Positions 34,148-46,435 of a stretch of DNA of 64,000 nt are shown piece by piece (position 1 is the first letter of the stretch; the number at the start of each line of letters is the position of its first letter). The notes under the pieces were generated by a model. It searched no databases. It had not been told where the DNA came from and saw only the letters and a list, made by a program, of their open reading frames with translations. The translations under genes were made by a program, and so were the position numbers. Source of the DNA: Garcia nutans (lineage: Eukaryota; Streptophyta; Magnoliopsida; Malpighiales; Euphorbiaceae); NCBI GenBank assembly GCA_947685225.1, contig CANTUV010000015.1, positions 4,712,001 through 4,776,000 of the forward strand. Direction: 5' to 3'.

Positions 34148-35412
34148 AATACCCCACACTTAATTCCTTGCTTGTCCCCAAGCAAGGCTAAAATCAAAAC
34201 ACTAAACGAGATAAATTTTGTTAAGTTCAAGAGTTATAAGAATGTATCAAGACTTCCCTATCCCTAAGTCCACAATCAATATCGAATCGAACAAAATCGA
34301 TGCCCATGCAATTAAGTGGCTTTCCATGCATAACCAATATTGTCACTCCCTCACCAACTCTTAAAAGTGTTTGATCATGGTGGTGTTTACACTCATAATA
34401 ATCAATAAAAGATTATCGCCATAGGCTTGCATATCAATCAAATCTCCACCACAAAATTACAATCAAGTATCAATCATAAGGTCTTTTATCAGGTTGTAAT
34501 GGGGCTAAGGTAAAGGCAAGATATTTAGGAAATGTTAGCTTAATCATCAAGTTCAAGAGCACTACAAGAATGAAGTAACCGACCATATGTATAACCCAAC
34601 GATCCCAAAACACCTTCCTCTCACCTACCCTTGACATTAAAAAGCTTTTCAAGAGAACTCACTTATTACATCTTGCAATGATTATTCCCAAACATATTCC
34701 AACCTAAGAAAAAGAACAACTTCTATTATTTTTTTTATTTTTTTATATTTTTTATTTTCTATTTTTTTTATTGTTTTGCAATTAAATAAGATAATAGATT
34801 GCAATCTTAAACCTACTAAATTTAACCCCACACTTAATTCAACACAACACTCAATCATAAACGCTCTTAAAATGCTCTTGACCTAATGAAAGGGTAAGAG
34901 TTTAAACAATAAGGTTCAAGCTAATGGTGTTGTGAAAAAGAAAGAAAAGGAAAAATAAAATAAGCTCAAAATTGGCTAACTAAGGTTGGATATAAGGTTG
35001 GTCTATTTAAGCCAAAGTAGGTTCACCTAATTGCCTTAATCATCTTGATGCCTAATTGCAATTTTTATGTAGTCTCAAAATGCATTTCAAAGCAAGCTCT
35101 AGCAACTCATCAATCAAAGATGTTCACCCACAAAAAGAATAATAAGTTGATGGCTCAATTTCTCACTAGGTTAAAGGCAATGCAAGGAAAAACCAACAAA
35201 ATTGACAATAAGGACCAATTCTACTCAATTCTCAAATTCATGCTTTAAAAATTCAAAGGTCATCTATCAACAATCTTATAATAATTGAACTTTTCAAAAT
35301 TCATTATTCAAAGAAAAATAAGAAAAACATTAACTAAACTTAAACAAAAACAAGTTAAAAGTAAAAACACAAAATGCCGGGGTGATCCCCGACAGCGGCG
35401 CCAAAAACTTAT
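34148..35412 (-). other. Non-autonomous element interior
   Basis: This is non-coding. The right edge carries the primer site. The left edge carries, on the minus strand, CTTGCTTGGGGACAAGCAAG and the purine-rich AATTAAGTGTGGGGTATT abutting TGTTTATATC. In between is AT-rich sequence with short T runs; I see no protein. Confidence 0.7.
35384..35403 (-). other. Primer-binding site, tRNA-Asp type
   Basis: The minus strand reads TGGCGCCGCTGTCGGGGATC, close to the complement of the plant tRNA-Asp 3' end (TGGCGCCGTTGCCGGGGA). It lies nine bases inside the LTR edge at 35413. Confidence 0.85.
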
Positions 35413-37494
35413 TGCGCTAAAATTAAGTACTACTACAAAGCGTCACTCGCAAGTATACGAGGTAATTGTAGCAAAGGTGATCGCCCCAAGGTCGCCTCAC
35501 AAGGAAGGTGTAGTTTGTAATAGCTTGATTGACAAGTAATTTAAAAGAAAGAGTTTGTTGTTTGGAATGGTGCAAGAATAATTTAAACCTAGAAGTAACG
35601 TGCGTAATGGTTAATGTGTGTGATGGTTGTACAAGATCAATTCAATTCTTGGAAAGGTGCCTAGGGTTGTAGGTCCATTCAATCAAAGCTCAATTCTCAA
35701 ATTATCCATTAATATAGCCTTGTAAATTAATTTTTTCCTTAAGGTTAATTAGTCAATTACCAATTCATTAGTTCTCACATTCAGGAATTAACAATAACTA
35801 ATTATATTACATTACCAAATTAATAAAACCCTAGAACTTATATTTCTAATTCATTCATAGGGTGGTTGATTATATAGTTCCGATATCGGATTTCACCTCT
35901 CAGTCCGTCATCCAATATTCAAAGATTAATAGGTAGCTAATCTATCAGCCTAACATTCAATTCAATACAATCAACCATAAACAAGGTACATCAATGGAAA
36001 TATCAAATCAAGACATTCAATCAAATATACTACAAACCCTAGGCATGGGTATTTAACTCAACATCGTCAATTTAAAACAATCATTCAACTCAATATAAAT
36101 CAAATACAAATTTTTCTTTGTAATATCAATTCTCTTAATACAACAACAACAATATAGAAATGAATTAAAAGAGATAATAGAAAAACCCCTTGTGAAGATG
36201 CCAAGAGTAGGATTACTAATCTTCCTCCTAGCTCCACTTTGATGTATGATGAAAAACTCAAACCCTCTTCAATGGTGATTTTCCTTTGCAATATGGAATG
36301 GAGCTTTCTCAAGTCACCAAACCTTCAGTTGATTCTACCTATGAGAGATGGAATGGAGCTTTCTCAAGTCACCAATCCTTCAATGAAGCTTCTTCAAACC
36401 TTCAAGAGCTTGTTTAACCCAATTTACCCCAAAGAATATCAAAGATCTTGTGTATGGAAGATGGAGAAGATGGAGAGGATGGAAATGGAGGATGAAGATG
36501 AAGAATAGCCAAGGAGAGTGTCACTCTCTTCCCCAAAACGTGTTGCTCTTTCTTTCTTATCCTTCTCTTTTTAATTCCTTCAAAATTCCAAACTCATGCT
36601 TGCCAACTCACCACACTCACTCTTGTCTCCCACCTTCTCTTTGTTAAATATTTCTTTCCATCAATTAGGCACCCTTTTTCCTTATTTTAATATTACTTTT
36701 GGTCTTTTTCCCCCACTTAATGCAAAAGAATTCAAATATTCAAGGTTGACCAAGGGTGACACGGCCAAGCTCCTGGCCATGTCATGTGACATGGCCAGTG
36801 GCTTGGCCATGTCTCTTTCCAGTGTCGCCTTCTGCCTTCTTTCTTTTCTTTGTTCTTTGGATTTTGCTCTTTAGGTGAGACACAGCCAATGGCATGGCCA
36901 TGTCTCTTGCCAGTGTTAGTCATTGCTTCACTTTCTTTGAGGGACACAGCCAAGATAAGGGTGACTTGGCCATGTCTACCAATTTTTCCTTGGACATGGC
37001 CAAGCTTCAAGCGATATGGCCAAGCTTCGAGCGACATGGGCAGAGACATGGCCAAGATGGTGCTTGTGTTCAACACTGCTTCTATTTTCACATGATTTTA
37101 TTTTCTTAGGATGAAACACGTCCAAGACAATGAGACATGGCCAAGCATCAAGCGACATGGCCAAGACGATCAGACATGGCCAAGCTTCAAGCAACATGGC
37201 CATGTCATGTGAGTGTGTCAAGTACTGCCTATTTTCTTTTCTTTCTTGGTTTCTTTGGTTTTGATCTTTAAGTGAGACACGGCCATTGGCTTGGCCGTGT
37301 CTCATTGGTGTGTCAAGCTCTGCCTTCATTTCCTTTGAGGTGACACGGCCAAGCTTGTTTTGGCTTGGCCATGTCTTACTTGATTTATGCTTTTCCTGCA
37401 ATGTTTTGATCTTCCAAGGGAGTTTTTGCACTTTAACCTAAAACAAACACTTCAAACAAACTTAAAATAAAAATCAAATGAAACATTAACAAAC
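35413..37494 (-). repeat. Non-autonomous element 5' LTR (outer end deleted)
   Basis: This copy of 31894-34147 stays aligned until GAAACATTAAC (about 37491). The last ~55 bases of the LTR, up to the expected ...AAACA terminus, are missing, and Tat LTR-end sequence follows directly. The ACATGGCC block (36755-37375) is shorter than in the other LTR. Confidence 0.8.
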
Positions 37495-37648
37495 ACTTCA
37501 TCCACCCCTTTGTTTTTCTCGGCCATTCTGGATGGCAAATCCATTTTCTCTAGGTTTAGGCTCGTATTCTCTAAGGCCCTGAGTCTAACAGTGTCAAAGT
37601 CACAAGAACCATTCCACATGAGAGTGAAGGTGAAAATTCACATTCACA
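37495..37648 (+). repeat. Tat LTR-end fragment
   Basis: Sequence from ACTTCATCCACCCCTTTG to TTCACATTCACA matches 12264-12418 (TCATCCACTCCATTC...CGCTCACA), including CTCTAAGGCCCTGAGTCTAA and GTCACAAGAACCATTCC. It is a more diverged copy of the Tat LTR end, on the plus strand. The following ~40 bases also faintly resemble 12419-12450, so it may be the left end of another Tat copy. Confidence 0.6.
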
Positions 37649-38009
37649 CTTTTTTGTAGATCCAAACTCTTCTTCTAAAAGATGTTTCTCGTAAGTTTTC
37701 CCCTCTTCTCATCTTTTCTTCTCGACTTTCTATCTTTATTCCACAACTTTTTGTCTCAACAATCATCTCTTTTGTGTTATAGTTACAGGTTGTGGAAACT
37801 CTTTATGTTAAACCTTATACCATTGATTGCTTGGCATCATTGTAAGGGGTACAATGAATCTAACCTTATGTGTGGGCTTACTCACATTTGCTTGAAGAGC
37901 ATCATTTTTTTGTTCTTCCTCTAATAAATAATTTCTAGGAGTAGATATTTCATTGGAATCCAAGCTTCCTGCCCTCTACAGTCAGCTCTAATCCCTAGTT
38001 ATTTCTTGT
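37649..38009. other. Unassigned spacer
   Basis: I see no gene and no repeat structure here. The plus-strand frame at 37682-37924 is Phe/Leu-rich, without domain or homology visible to me. This is where the old gag remnant loses its signal. Confidence 0.4.
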
Positions 38010-39542
38010 TTTTCTCTTGTTTCCCTACATCAAGGAGTACCTTTAAGTCAAATGTTGCAATGTTCACTGGGGCAATTGATGGAATCAAGTTCTCATCCAC
38101 CAGCATAGCCTCTTTCTTTTCATAGAATTTTAATATTCCCTTGTTAATTCTATCATGAATCATATTCTAAAATCCCCAACAAGTGTTATTGGAGTATTTT
38201 CTTAAGTTATGGAACTTACAATATTCTTGGCCATTAAATTCATCAGGACTGGGGATCAGGTGATCTGGGGATAGCTTGATAAATTTCTCCTTAAACAAAT
38301 AGTTAAAAATGGCTTTAGTCTTAGATACATCAAAGGTTTATTAGGGTTATGCATTCGATGTTGTGGCTTTTTCCAAGCATCAGGCACTTTCTTCTCTAGC
38401 TAAGGGCATTCCACAGATCCAAATGAGACTAAGTCAGCCACAACAATCTCTGGCTTATTGATATACTGGTAGTATGTAACCATTAAAGCTTTCCTCTGTT
38501 ATTGCTCTTCATGCATTAGTTCTTCATATTCAGTCACCTTAGCAAGTAGCTCATAAAAATCTCTGAATAAATACCTTAAAATTTCTTATGTAGTTCAATG
38601 TCTAGCCCTTTCAGAAATTTAGTCTTTGGGTGATAAATTTTGTAGTAGTTCCTCATCTTCTTGAATTTAGCTATAAATTTATCAGTTTTTTGTCGGCCTT
38701 CTGAGTAACTCATGATAGTTTTGCAATACATACTTTAGGTTTAACTTAAAAGAATTGTGTATGAAATTGGTGTTCCATCTCTGACCAAGTAAAGATTGAA
38801 TTCCTAAGGTGAGTAGTATACCAGGTAAATGCATTACCAATTATGGAGTTAGAAAATAGTCTCAATTTGAAGTAAGTGAAATTCTCATAGTTCGCCTATT
38901 CTCCATACAGTGTGGTGAGTATGGTAATAAGATCAAATGTGGACTTCCCATCTTCTCCAAATAATAGGGAAAAATATGGAATACGATATCCTTTAGGATA
39001 AGGATTCTCTCTGTATATTATCTCCGAATATAGCTTCACGAATTTAGGGTGGTCAATTTGTCAGTCTGGGCTCATGTAATTCTTGCATAGCTTCTCTAAC
39101 AACCTCCATATAAATGTTTACTTTGAATTTTTACTCCTATGGAATGACCTAGTTTGCTCCCCATCTTGGTTGTGGAGCAATTTGTGACGGATTGGTCGAG
39201 CCAAAGAATCATTGGGGAGCAATAGGCCTACTATTTTGGCAGTCGTTCCACATGCCCCTTAATAATTTGAGTTCCCCTCCTCTCTCATGTGAGGAGGAAC
39301 ATACTTTTCTTCAATATGGTCTTATGGCCTATGCCATTCCATAGGCTCAACCATTGTGGCTTGCCCCCTGAGTTCATCCACCATTTGTTTGATTTGGCCT
39401 ATCCCTACATTCAGGACTGATGGACTCATTTCCCTAGTCTTGCGGCCTATGTCAGTCCACATGTTCAACCATTATGGCTTGTTCCCCCGAGTTTATCCGC
39501 CATATATTTGGTTTGCTTAGTCCCTACATTCGGGACTGATGG
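38010..39542 (-). pseudogene. Old Ty3/gypsy gag remnant (main part)
   Basis: Read on the minus strand with frame changes: PYPKGYRIPYFSLLFGEDGK, then ANYENFTYFKLRLFSNSIIG, NAFTWYTTHLRNSIFTWSEM, EHQFHTQFF, FKKMRNYYKI and GLDIELHKKF. Farther left come IKLSPDHLIPSPDEFNGQEY, CKFHNLRKYSNNTCWGF and INKGILKFYEKKEAMLVDEN. AFTWY...L...SI.TW.EME.QF is the classical Retrotrans_gag signature, and C..H...NTC is a zinc-knuckle relic. There are many stops, so this is an old copy. Its 5' part continues at 52384-52716 beyond the nested Tekay element. Confidence 0.8.
39335..39542. repeat. Imperfect ~120-base tandem duplication in old gag
   Basis: The phrase CAACCATTGTGGCTTG... CCTACATTCAGGACTGATGG (39349-39423) recurs as CAACCATTATGGCTTG... 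CCTACATTCGGGACTGATGG (39468-39542). The Tekay element inserted at the end of the second unit. Confidence 0.75.
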
Positions 39543-41902
39543 TGTAACACCCAAATATCCCATATACGTACCAAGCATGCTTAAACGATCGTAAAATACG
39601 TATACCAAATATAGAAAATGCCACAGTTTAAAAAGACACAACAAATATCTTTCTAAATAAATGAAACCAATCTCAAACATTTAAAAGAAATCCAAAAGAC
39701 ACCATATATAAAAACATTTATTAATTCATAGCGGAAGTTATTACAAATATGTTATAAATCAAAGTTTACAAAACGTAGAATATATACATGATTGGCAGCT
39801 CTTCTCTGATCTTTAAGTCTCAAAAGAAAATCCTCAATTTCTAGTCTCACTTGGTCTCGAGGAGCTCTCAGGTTCAACTCTGTCACCTGCGCGATCAAAC
39901 ACTATCGCGCTGAGCCACAGCTCAGTAGTACAAACCATAATGATAATATGCAATATTAATATCAATATCATACAATCAATCAGTAAGGATCATACTTATT
40001 AATATACATTTCATTATATCAATAATTATATCATCATCTATTATACTCATTCATAGTTTATCAATATAACCAACAAACTATGGCTTCATATACGAACTTT
40101 CCCCCAACCAGGTCGGTTGCCCACTGAGCCTCAGGCCACTGCCAATCCCAGGGGTCCGCAGGAGGCAGATAAGCACGTATAAAACTATCAGTAACGAACC
40201 TTCCCCCAACCAGGTCGGTAGTCCAAGATCGGTTGCCCAATCCACAGGGTCCGCATGGTTCTGCAAGAGGCAGATAGGTACGTAATACTGACTGTACTGA
40301 ACCTTCCCCCAACCAGGTCGGTAGTCCAAGATCGGTTGCCCAAACTCAGGGTCCGCATGGTTCCGCAGGGGGCAGATAGGTCCGTTCATTTATATCTTTA
40401 AACATTACTTTCTCAATTCATTTCATTCTCATAATCAAATTAGGCAACCATGCCTCAATCATTTCATATGTTCTCAAATTACAATAAAGCAACTCTTCAT
40501 AACATCATATCTTTCACAATTCATTTCATCATCACATCTTGCACATTTCACATTTCATCATCATAATATACAACATCAATTACATTAACTAAACACACAT
40601 ATCCTTATTCAATCATATCTTCTAGGCATGCTTCAATCATATCATTATTGTTTAAGTGTGTTTACAATGTTTATTTTTATGTTTAGGTGCAACAAGACCC
40701 TTGAAGAATCAAAACAATTCAAGAAGAGCAATCACATTAGCCAACACACTCAAGGGACACGGCCAAGCTTGTGGCCGTGTCTCTCAACACAAAAATCCAG
40801 TAGCTAACACACTCAAGGGACACGGCCAAGCTTGTGGCCGTGTCTCTTAACACCAAATCATCCGAGGCAGACACGGGCAATGGACACGGCCATGTCTCTC
40901 AACCAAACTCAGGCAGTAGCAAACACAGTCAAGGGACAGGGCCAAGCCAGTGGCCGTGTCTCTCCAAAATTCATCCAACACGGCCAAATTTCCTTGAACT
41001 TGGCCGTGTCTCCCAAAACTCTTAAGTCTTGGCCGTGTTCCTTCTTTGGTTTGGCCGTGTCTCACATGAACAAAACCCTAAATGTGACCACTCTTTTAAT
41101 TGCATTTAAACTCATTGTGCACAACATAGCCTCATTCAAATGGATATAAACATGTCATTAACACTTATTTTACATATTCATCACAATATTCTCAATAACA
41201 AATCATTAATAACACATTTAAACACATACCACTTCAAAACCCTAAACCAACATCATTCTTATTCTTTCAATTTCAATATCCACTCAACTTACCATTTTCA
41301 AACCAAAACCAACACCAATTTAACTTACAACCAATTTAAACACTTATAATCACATCTCAACCCCACCAAATCATAATCTCAACAAATCAAAACTCACTTC
41401 AAATACAACTTCAAAAATAACAAAGGAAAACAAGAGAGTACTTACCTAATTTGAAGAAATTCCACAAATCTCCAACTTAATCCTTTGATTCTTCCTTCAA
41501 TTTGAGCTTAGAATTTAGAAGACCTCTCTTGCTCTCTCTTTTCCTTTGGTAGCCGGCCAAGAAATGCAAAGAAAAGAAAATGAAGACAAGTCAACCTTTT
41601 CTTCCTCTTTAAATCTCCACCAAGCAATTCTACAAGCACAATTACTAACATACCCTCTTCTCATATGGTCTAGTTTTCTTCTTAATCAAGTGCCCTTTAT
41701 AGTAATTTCACACATCCCAAACTAAAATATCTTCTTCCCTTGACTCTACATTTGAACAACATATATGTTATATATCTTAACATATATACAACATATACAT
41801 TTCATTAACACAATCATTTCCTTCACAAAAACATATATACATTTAATTCCAATCAAACAACAATTGTATTAAAACTTCTAGGGCACACTTTGGGATATTA
41901 CA
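39543..41902 (-). repeat. Tekay element 3' LTR
   Basis: The plus-strand text runs from TGTAACACCCAAATATCCCA to TTGGGATATTACA. It contains the conserved stem-loop core (39883-39935), three tandem ~100-base units (40095-40386) based on CTTCCCCCAACCAGGTCGGT, and an inverted-motif block ACACGGCCA...TGGCCGTGT (40755-41060). The two LTRs are almost the same. Confidence 0.95.
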
Positions 41903-41948
41903 ATTCTCCCCCTCTAAAAAGAAATTTCGTCCTCGAAATTACCTGATA

Positions 41949-42398
41949 TCAAGTCTGAAATAGTTGAGGATATTGATCTCGCATTGATTGCTCACTCTCC
42001 CAAGTTGCTTCTTCTCTACCATGATTCTTCCATAGAATCTTCACTAAAGGCACTTTCTTATTTCTTAATTCTTTCACATCACGTACCAAGATAGCAACTG
42101 GTTCCTCTTCAAATGTCAAATCTGAACTCACTTCGATAGATTCAATTGGCAATACATGAGATGGATCCGACCTGTATCTCCTCAACATAGAAACATGGAA
42201 TACATTATGGATCCTATCTAACTCAGGTGGCAAAGCAAGTCGATAAGCAACTGGCCCAACTCTTTCCAAAACTTCATACGGTCCAATGAAACGAGGACTC
42301 AATTTCCCTTTCCGACTGAACCTCAAGATCTTCTTCCAAGGAGACACTTTCAAAAATACCTTTTCTCCAACATTATACTCAATGTCTCTCCTCTTCAA
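41949..42398 (-). pseudogene. Tekay integrase tail and chromodomain
   Basis: This is the 3'-most frame of the polyprotein: RRDIEYNVGEKVFLKVSPWK, GKLSPRFIGPYEVLERVGPV, AYRLALPPELDRIHNVFHVS, then the chromodomain VKELRNKKVPLVKILWKNHG and EEATWESEQSMRDQYPQLFQ. The GP..VLERVGPVAYRL..P motif and the aromatic chromodomain residues are present. A CAG-to-TAG nonsense codon at 42414-42416 separates it from the integrase core. Chromodomains of this type target integration to heterochromatin. Confidence 0.9.
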
Positions 42399-42413
42399 AT
42401 CTGAATAAGACTT

Positions 42414-43171
42414 CTATCGATCTGAAACTGCTTTCAATCTATCTCGAATCATTTTCACTTTCTCTTCAGTTTCTCTAACCAAATCAGGACCAACTAACTT
42501 ACCTTCACCAAGCTCATTCCAACATAGAGGTGTCCTACACCGTCTACCATATAACGCTTCGAATGGTGCCATACCAATGCTGGATTGATGACTATTATTG
42601 TAAGCAAATTCAACAAGTGGTAAGAATCCATCCCAACTTCCAGAGAAATCAATGACACAGCTTCTCAACATGTCCTCAATAATCTGTATCACCCTCTCAG
42701 ACTGCCCATCTGTCTGCGGATGGAAAGCAGTACTGAAACGTAATCGAGAACCCAAAGCACCATGTAAACTCTTCCAAAACCTGGAAGTAAACCGGGGATC
42801 TCGATCAGACACTATAGAAATTGGGATACCATGTAACTTCACAATCTTATGGATATACAGCTCCGCTAACCTCTCCAAAGAGTAATCCCTCCGAACCGGT
42901 AGAAAATGAGTTGTCTTAGTCAACCTATCAACAATTACCCAAATAGCATCATGCTTCCTTTGTGTCAATGGTAAACCAGACACAAAATCCATTGTCACTC
43001 TTTCCCATTTCCATTCAGGCACTGACAAAGGTTGAAGCAACCCTGTTGGAACTTGATGCTCAGCTTTTACCCTCTGACATGTGAGACATCTGGATACAAA
43101 CTCTGCTATGTCTCTCTTCATACCGGACCACCAGTAATGCTGTCTCAAATCATGATACATCTTTGTATTGC
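42414..43171 (-). pseudogene. Tekay integrase core
   Basis: From the solo-LTR junction leftward on the minus strand: HPGNTKMYHDLRQHYWWSGM and CLTCQRVKAEH (HHCC zinc finger, with the first His supplied on the other side of the insertion). The catalytic core follows: WKWERVTMDFVSGLPLTQRK (first Asp), VSDRDPRFTSRFWKSLHGAL (second Asp) and HPQTDGQSERVIQIIEDMLR (Glu). It ends at an in-frame TAG (42414-42416). The DDE triad is intact. Confidence 0.9.
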
Positions 43172-43176
43172 CCGGA
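43172..43176. other. Target site duplication CCGGA
   Basis: CCGGA at 43172-43176 is repeated at 46431-46435, flanking the solo LTR. It lies inside the HPG codons of the integrase zinc finger. Confidence 0.95.
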
Positions 43177-46100
43177 TGTAACACCCCAATACTCCATATA
43201 AATACTATACATATACCTAGTATACATACAGTAAGTATTTAAAGTATAAGGATGCCACTTTTCTTTTTACCTTTCAATACCTGTAACAAAATTCAAACCA
43301 TAATAGGTCAATTTAAAGAACACTTACAAATTATTGTCTTTATCAAAACTTCATTTATACATATAATATAACATACTTAAAGTGGATACATGTATGCATT
43401 ACCCTCTAGTTGGTCTCGACAAAATCTTACTCTTCTCGTGGCATACCAAAAGACTTCATGTCTTCCACCAAGCTACCTGCGCGATAATACATCCGCGCTA
43501 AGCTCGAAAGCTTAGTAGTACAAATATAAAATACAAACATATATCATGGAAACACTAACATATAAAGATATCTCAATTCCATATATTTTTAGTTCTTATT
43601 AAGTTTATCCCTATTCATTTGCACCTTTCATATCTTTCAACTAATCTCACATCTTATACACATATAAACATAGCATTTCTACCAATTCCAACCCATCACT
43701 AATATTCACAATCAACATCTCAATACACACATTATACATCATACCTATCACAAGTCACATTTCCAATTAAGACAATCATTGTCATCAACCACAATTCATC
43801 AATTGAATTCACAATCAATGCTAATACACACATTATACATCATACCAATCATAACATTTCTTTATTCACAATTCAACATTAATGATTCATCACTAGTGCT
43901 CATAATCAATATTTCAACGCACATATTACATATCATTAATCACATGTCCAATGAAATATACCAAAGATTTCATTATCCATTTCTTTCAACATTTGTATAT
44001 CACATTGACAACAAAGACAGACTCGGGCCCAACAGACACCACTATGTTATTCAGAGTTCAGAGTTACTGCTTTGGTCTATAATCATAATCATCAAGCCCG
44101 TAGGCATCATATATCAATATTTCTATCCATGGATAGTGTAACAGACCCAGTCTCTTGGACCATCAAATCATCATGAGAAGATCCTCAACCCGGCAAGACT
44201 GTTACCAATCATATATTTCATATTCACAATTCTCATAGTGTAACAGACCCAGTCTCTTGGACCTCAATTCAACTCAATTTGAAGAGATCCTCAACCCGGC
44301 AAGACTGTTACCTTTTTCATTTTATAGGCATGCCTCCAAACCCAGAACTCTGAAAACTGAATAACACATTAAACACATATTTCACTTATTGTTTCATTAT
44401 CAATTTCAATCTCAATGTTCATTATCATCTAGGCAAACATGCCTTATTTCTTTCAATTAGATCATCATAGCCAATCACAATGGCTTCACAACATATCATA
44501 TCTCAATCCATATGATACATATAACATCAGTGCTATAACATTACAAAGTACCTTATTCATATAGCACAATACAATTCACAAGATTCATAATACACAAATC
44601 ATAGTATTGTTCATATAGTATCATGTGCATCATCATTATAATACTCAACATCAATTACATTAACCAAATGAACATATCATTATTCAATCACATGATTCAC
44701 ATTATACATATAGCATCATTGCTATAACATTACAAAGTACATTAAAGTAATTCTTCATAAAAATGTTTATCATAATAAATTTGCATAGCTCATACCTTGT
44801 TGAATGATTCTCTTCTCTTTCACACAATACAAGTCACATTAGATTAACAATGTATTAATTTACCTAATATTATTTAATTATACTCAATCAATTGTATTCT
44901 CATACATTAATATTCATCAAATCATTCACATCTTTCATTTTCCCATAACACAATTATATATATACATATCATTAATGATATAAACACATCAAAATACATT
45001 AGTGATATGCATTAACAATGCAATCATGCAACATTGGTACTTACCTTAATAACATTTCACACCACTCTAAACTCTTCTCCACTCAATAGTTCTTCACTTC
45101 ACAAATTAGGGCAATTCAACCTCTTCACAACCTAATCCAAAAGGAATATTAGCAAAATGACCATATGAATAGTACATTCTGGTTTTAGACTCCATTTTAT
45201 CCTTATTTTGAAAAATTGTATAAAATAATCTACTTGACTAAAAATTCTAAAATTTTTACAGAATTTAGTTTTGCATATTAAAATCATTCCTTTAAAATTT
45301 CAGATCAAACTGAACACAAAATCTTGGTCAAATAGTTCACCTAACCAGACTGCCCCAATTGCCCTGCATCCTGGCAGCAGTTCTGAACTTTGTGAATTCC
45401 ATAAATCAAATTCAATCAACGTGGTTCCAAATTATTTTTCTCAAATACTAGACTCACTAAGCAACAACATATCCAAAATTCAATTGGATATGATTTTTCT
45501 ACATTTTATTAAAAATCCCGAAATATAGCTGTCTCAATTAAGGTACCTGCTGGAACAGGTCTAATAAAAATAATCTTTCTAAACTCATAACCATTCCAAA
45601 ATCGAATCAACATATTTTTAGTCATTCTAGACTCATAGAGGCACAACATATCAAAAATTCATATCAAGAACATTTTTCTATAATTAATTAAAAATCATAC
45701 AAGTCACAGCCTTTACTAATTGTAAAACAGAAAAATATTCACTAAACACAACTCTTACTCTTCCATCACCAACACCAATTTACTTCTCCTTTTCAAATCT
45801 ATTTCAACTCTTCTCAACAAATTACAAACATACTTAATCATACTATTACTAAACATAACTCAATCCAAACACAACTTCAAAAAGAATCAAGGTAAACAAG
45901 AGAAAACTTACCAAGATGATAAAATTCCTTGAAATCCAACTTAGCTACTTGAAATCTCTCTCAACTTTGGAGCTTAAAATCATCAAAACCTTTCTTTGTT
46001 CTTTTGTTTTTCTTTGCCAATGAAGGAGCCGGCCAACACAAGGAGAAGAAGAAGAAATGATGAAGAAAACACAAAGTCCACATGCATTAAATACTCATCC

Positions 46101-46430
46101 AAAAGAAAATTACTATAATGCCCTCATCCATTTAACTAAACTTTTGTCACATATATACCCATATAGGTAATTTCACAAATCACAAATAAAATATCTTCTT
46201 CCCTTGACCAAGCCCTTTGACCAACTTATATGTTATATATATCACCATATACACTACATATACACTTCTCTCTACACAATGCATTCCTTCCAACTACACA
46301 CATATACATTATTTTCTCAACTTCTATTATCCTCCAAATAAATCATACACAATTACCACTTATCAATCACACATTCAATTCACTAATAACAATATTATCA
46401 CAACTTCTAGGCACACTTAGGGATATTACA
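43177..46430 (-). repeat. Solo LTR (3254 bases) inside Tekay integrase
   Basis: Plus-strand text runs from TGTAACACCCCAATACTCCA to TTAGGGATATTACA, with CCGGA on each side and no internal region. On the minus strand its last ~60 bases (TATAGTATTTATATGGAGTA and on) nearly match the end of the LARD LTR. It also has two TAACAG...CTGTTA units (44139-44311) and the stem-loop core (43475-43532). It is a relative of the LARD-type LTR but lacks the ACACGGCC block. A solo LTR arises by recombination between the two LTRs of a full element. Confidence 0.95.
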
Positions 46431-46435
46431 CCGGA

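Larger units (their letters stand above)
31894..37494 (-). mobile_element. Non-autonomous LTR element with tRNA-Asp primer site
   Basis: On the minus strand the order is 5' LTR (35413-37494, outer end lost), primer site (complement of 35384-35403), a 1.26-kb internal region, a polypurine tract just right of 34147, and the 3' LTR (31894-34147). The interior has no coding capacity. The PBS and the phrase CTTGCTTGGGGACAAGCAAG before the PPT are typical of Tat/Athila-type elements. No target duplication is found. The left flank is Tat 3' region and the right flank is a Tat LTR end, so its right border was reshaped by a deletion. Confidence 0.8.

Noticed and set aside
40061..40389. Overlapping minus-strand frames rich in Pro/Gly/Trp in the Tekay LTR (also 50556-50867)
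   Set aside because: They come from three tandem ~100-base LTR units read in different frames. There is no domain, and the same frames occur in both LTRs.
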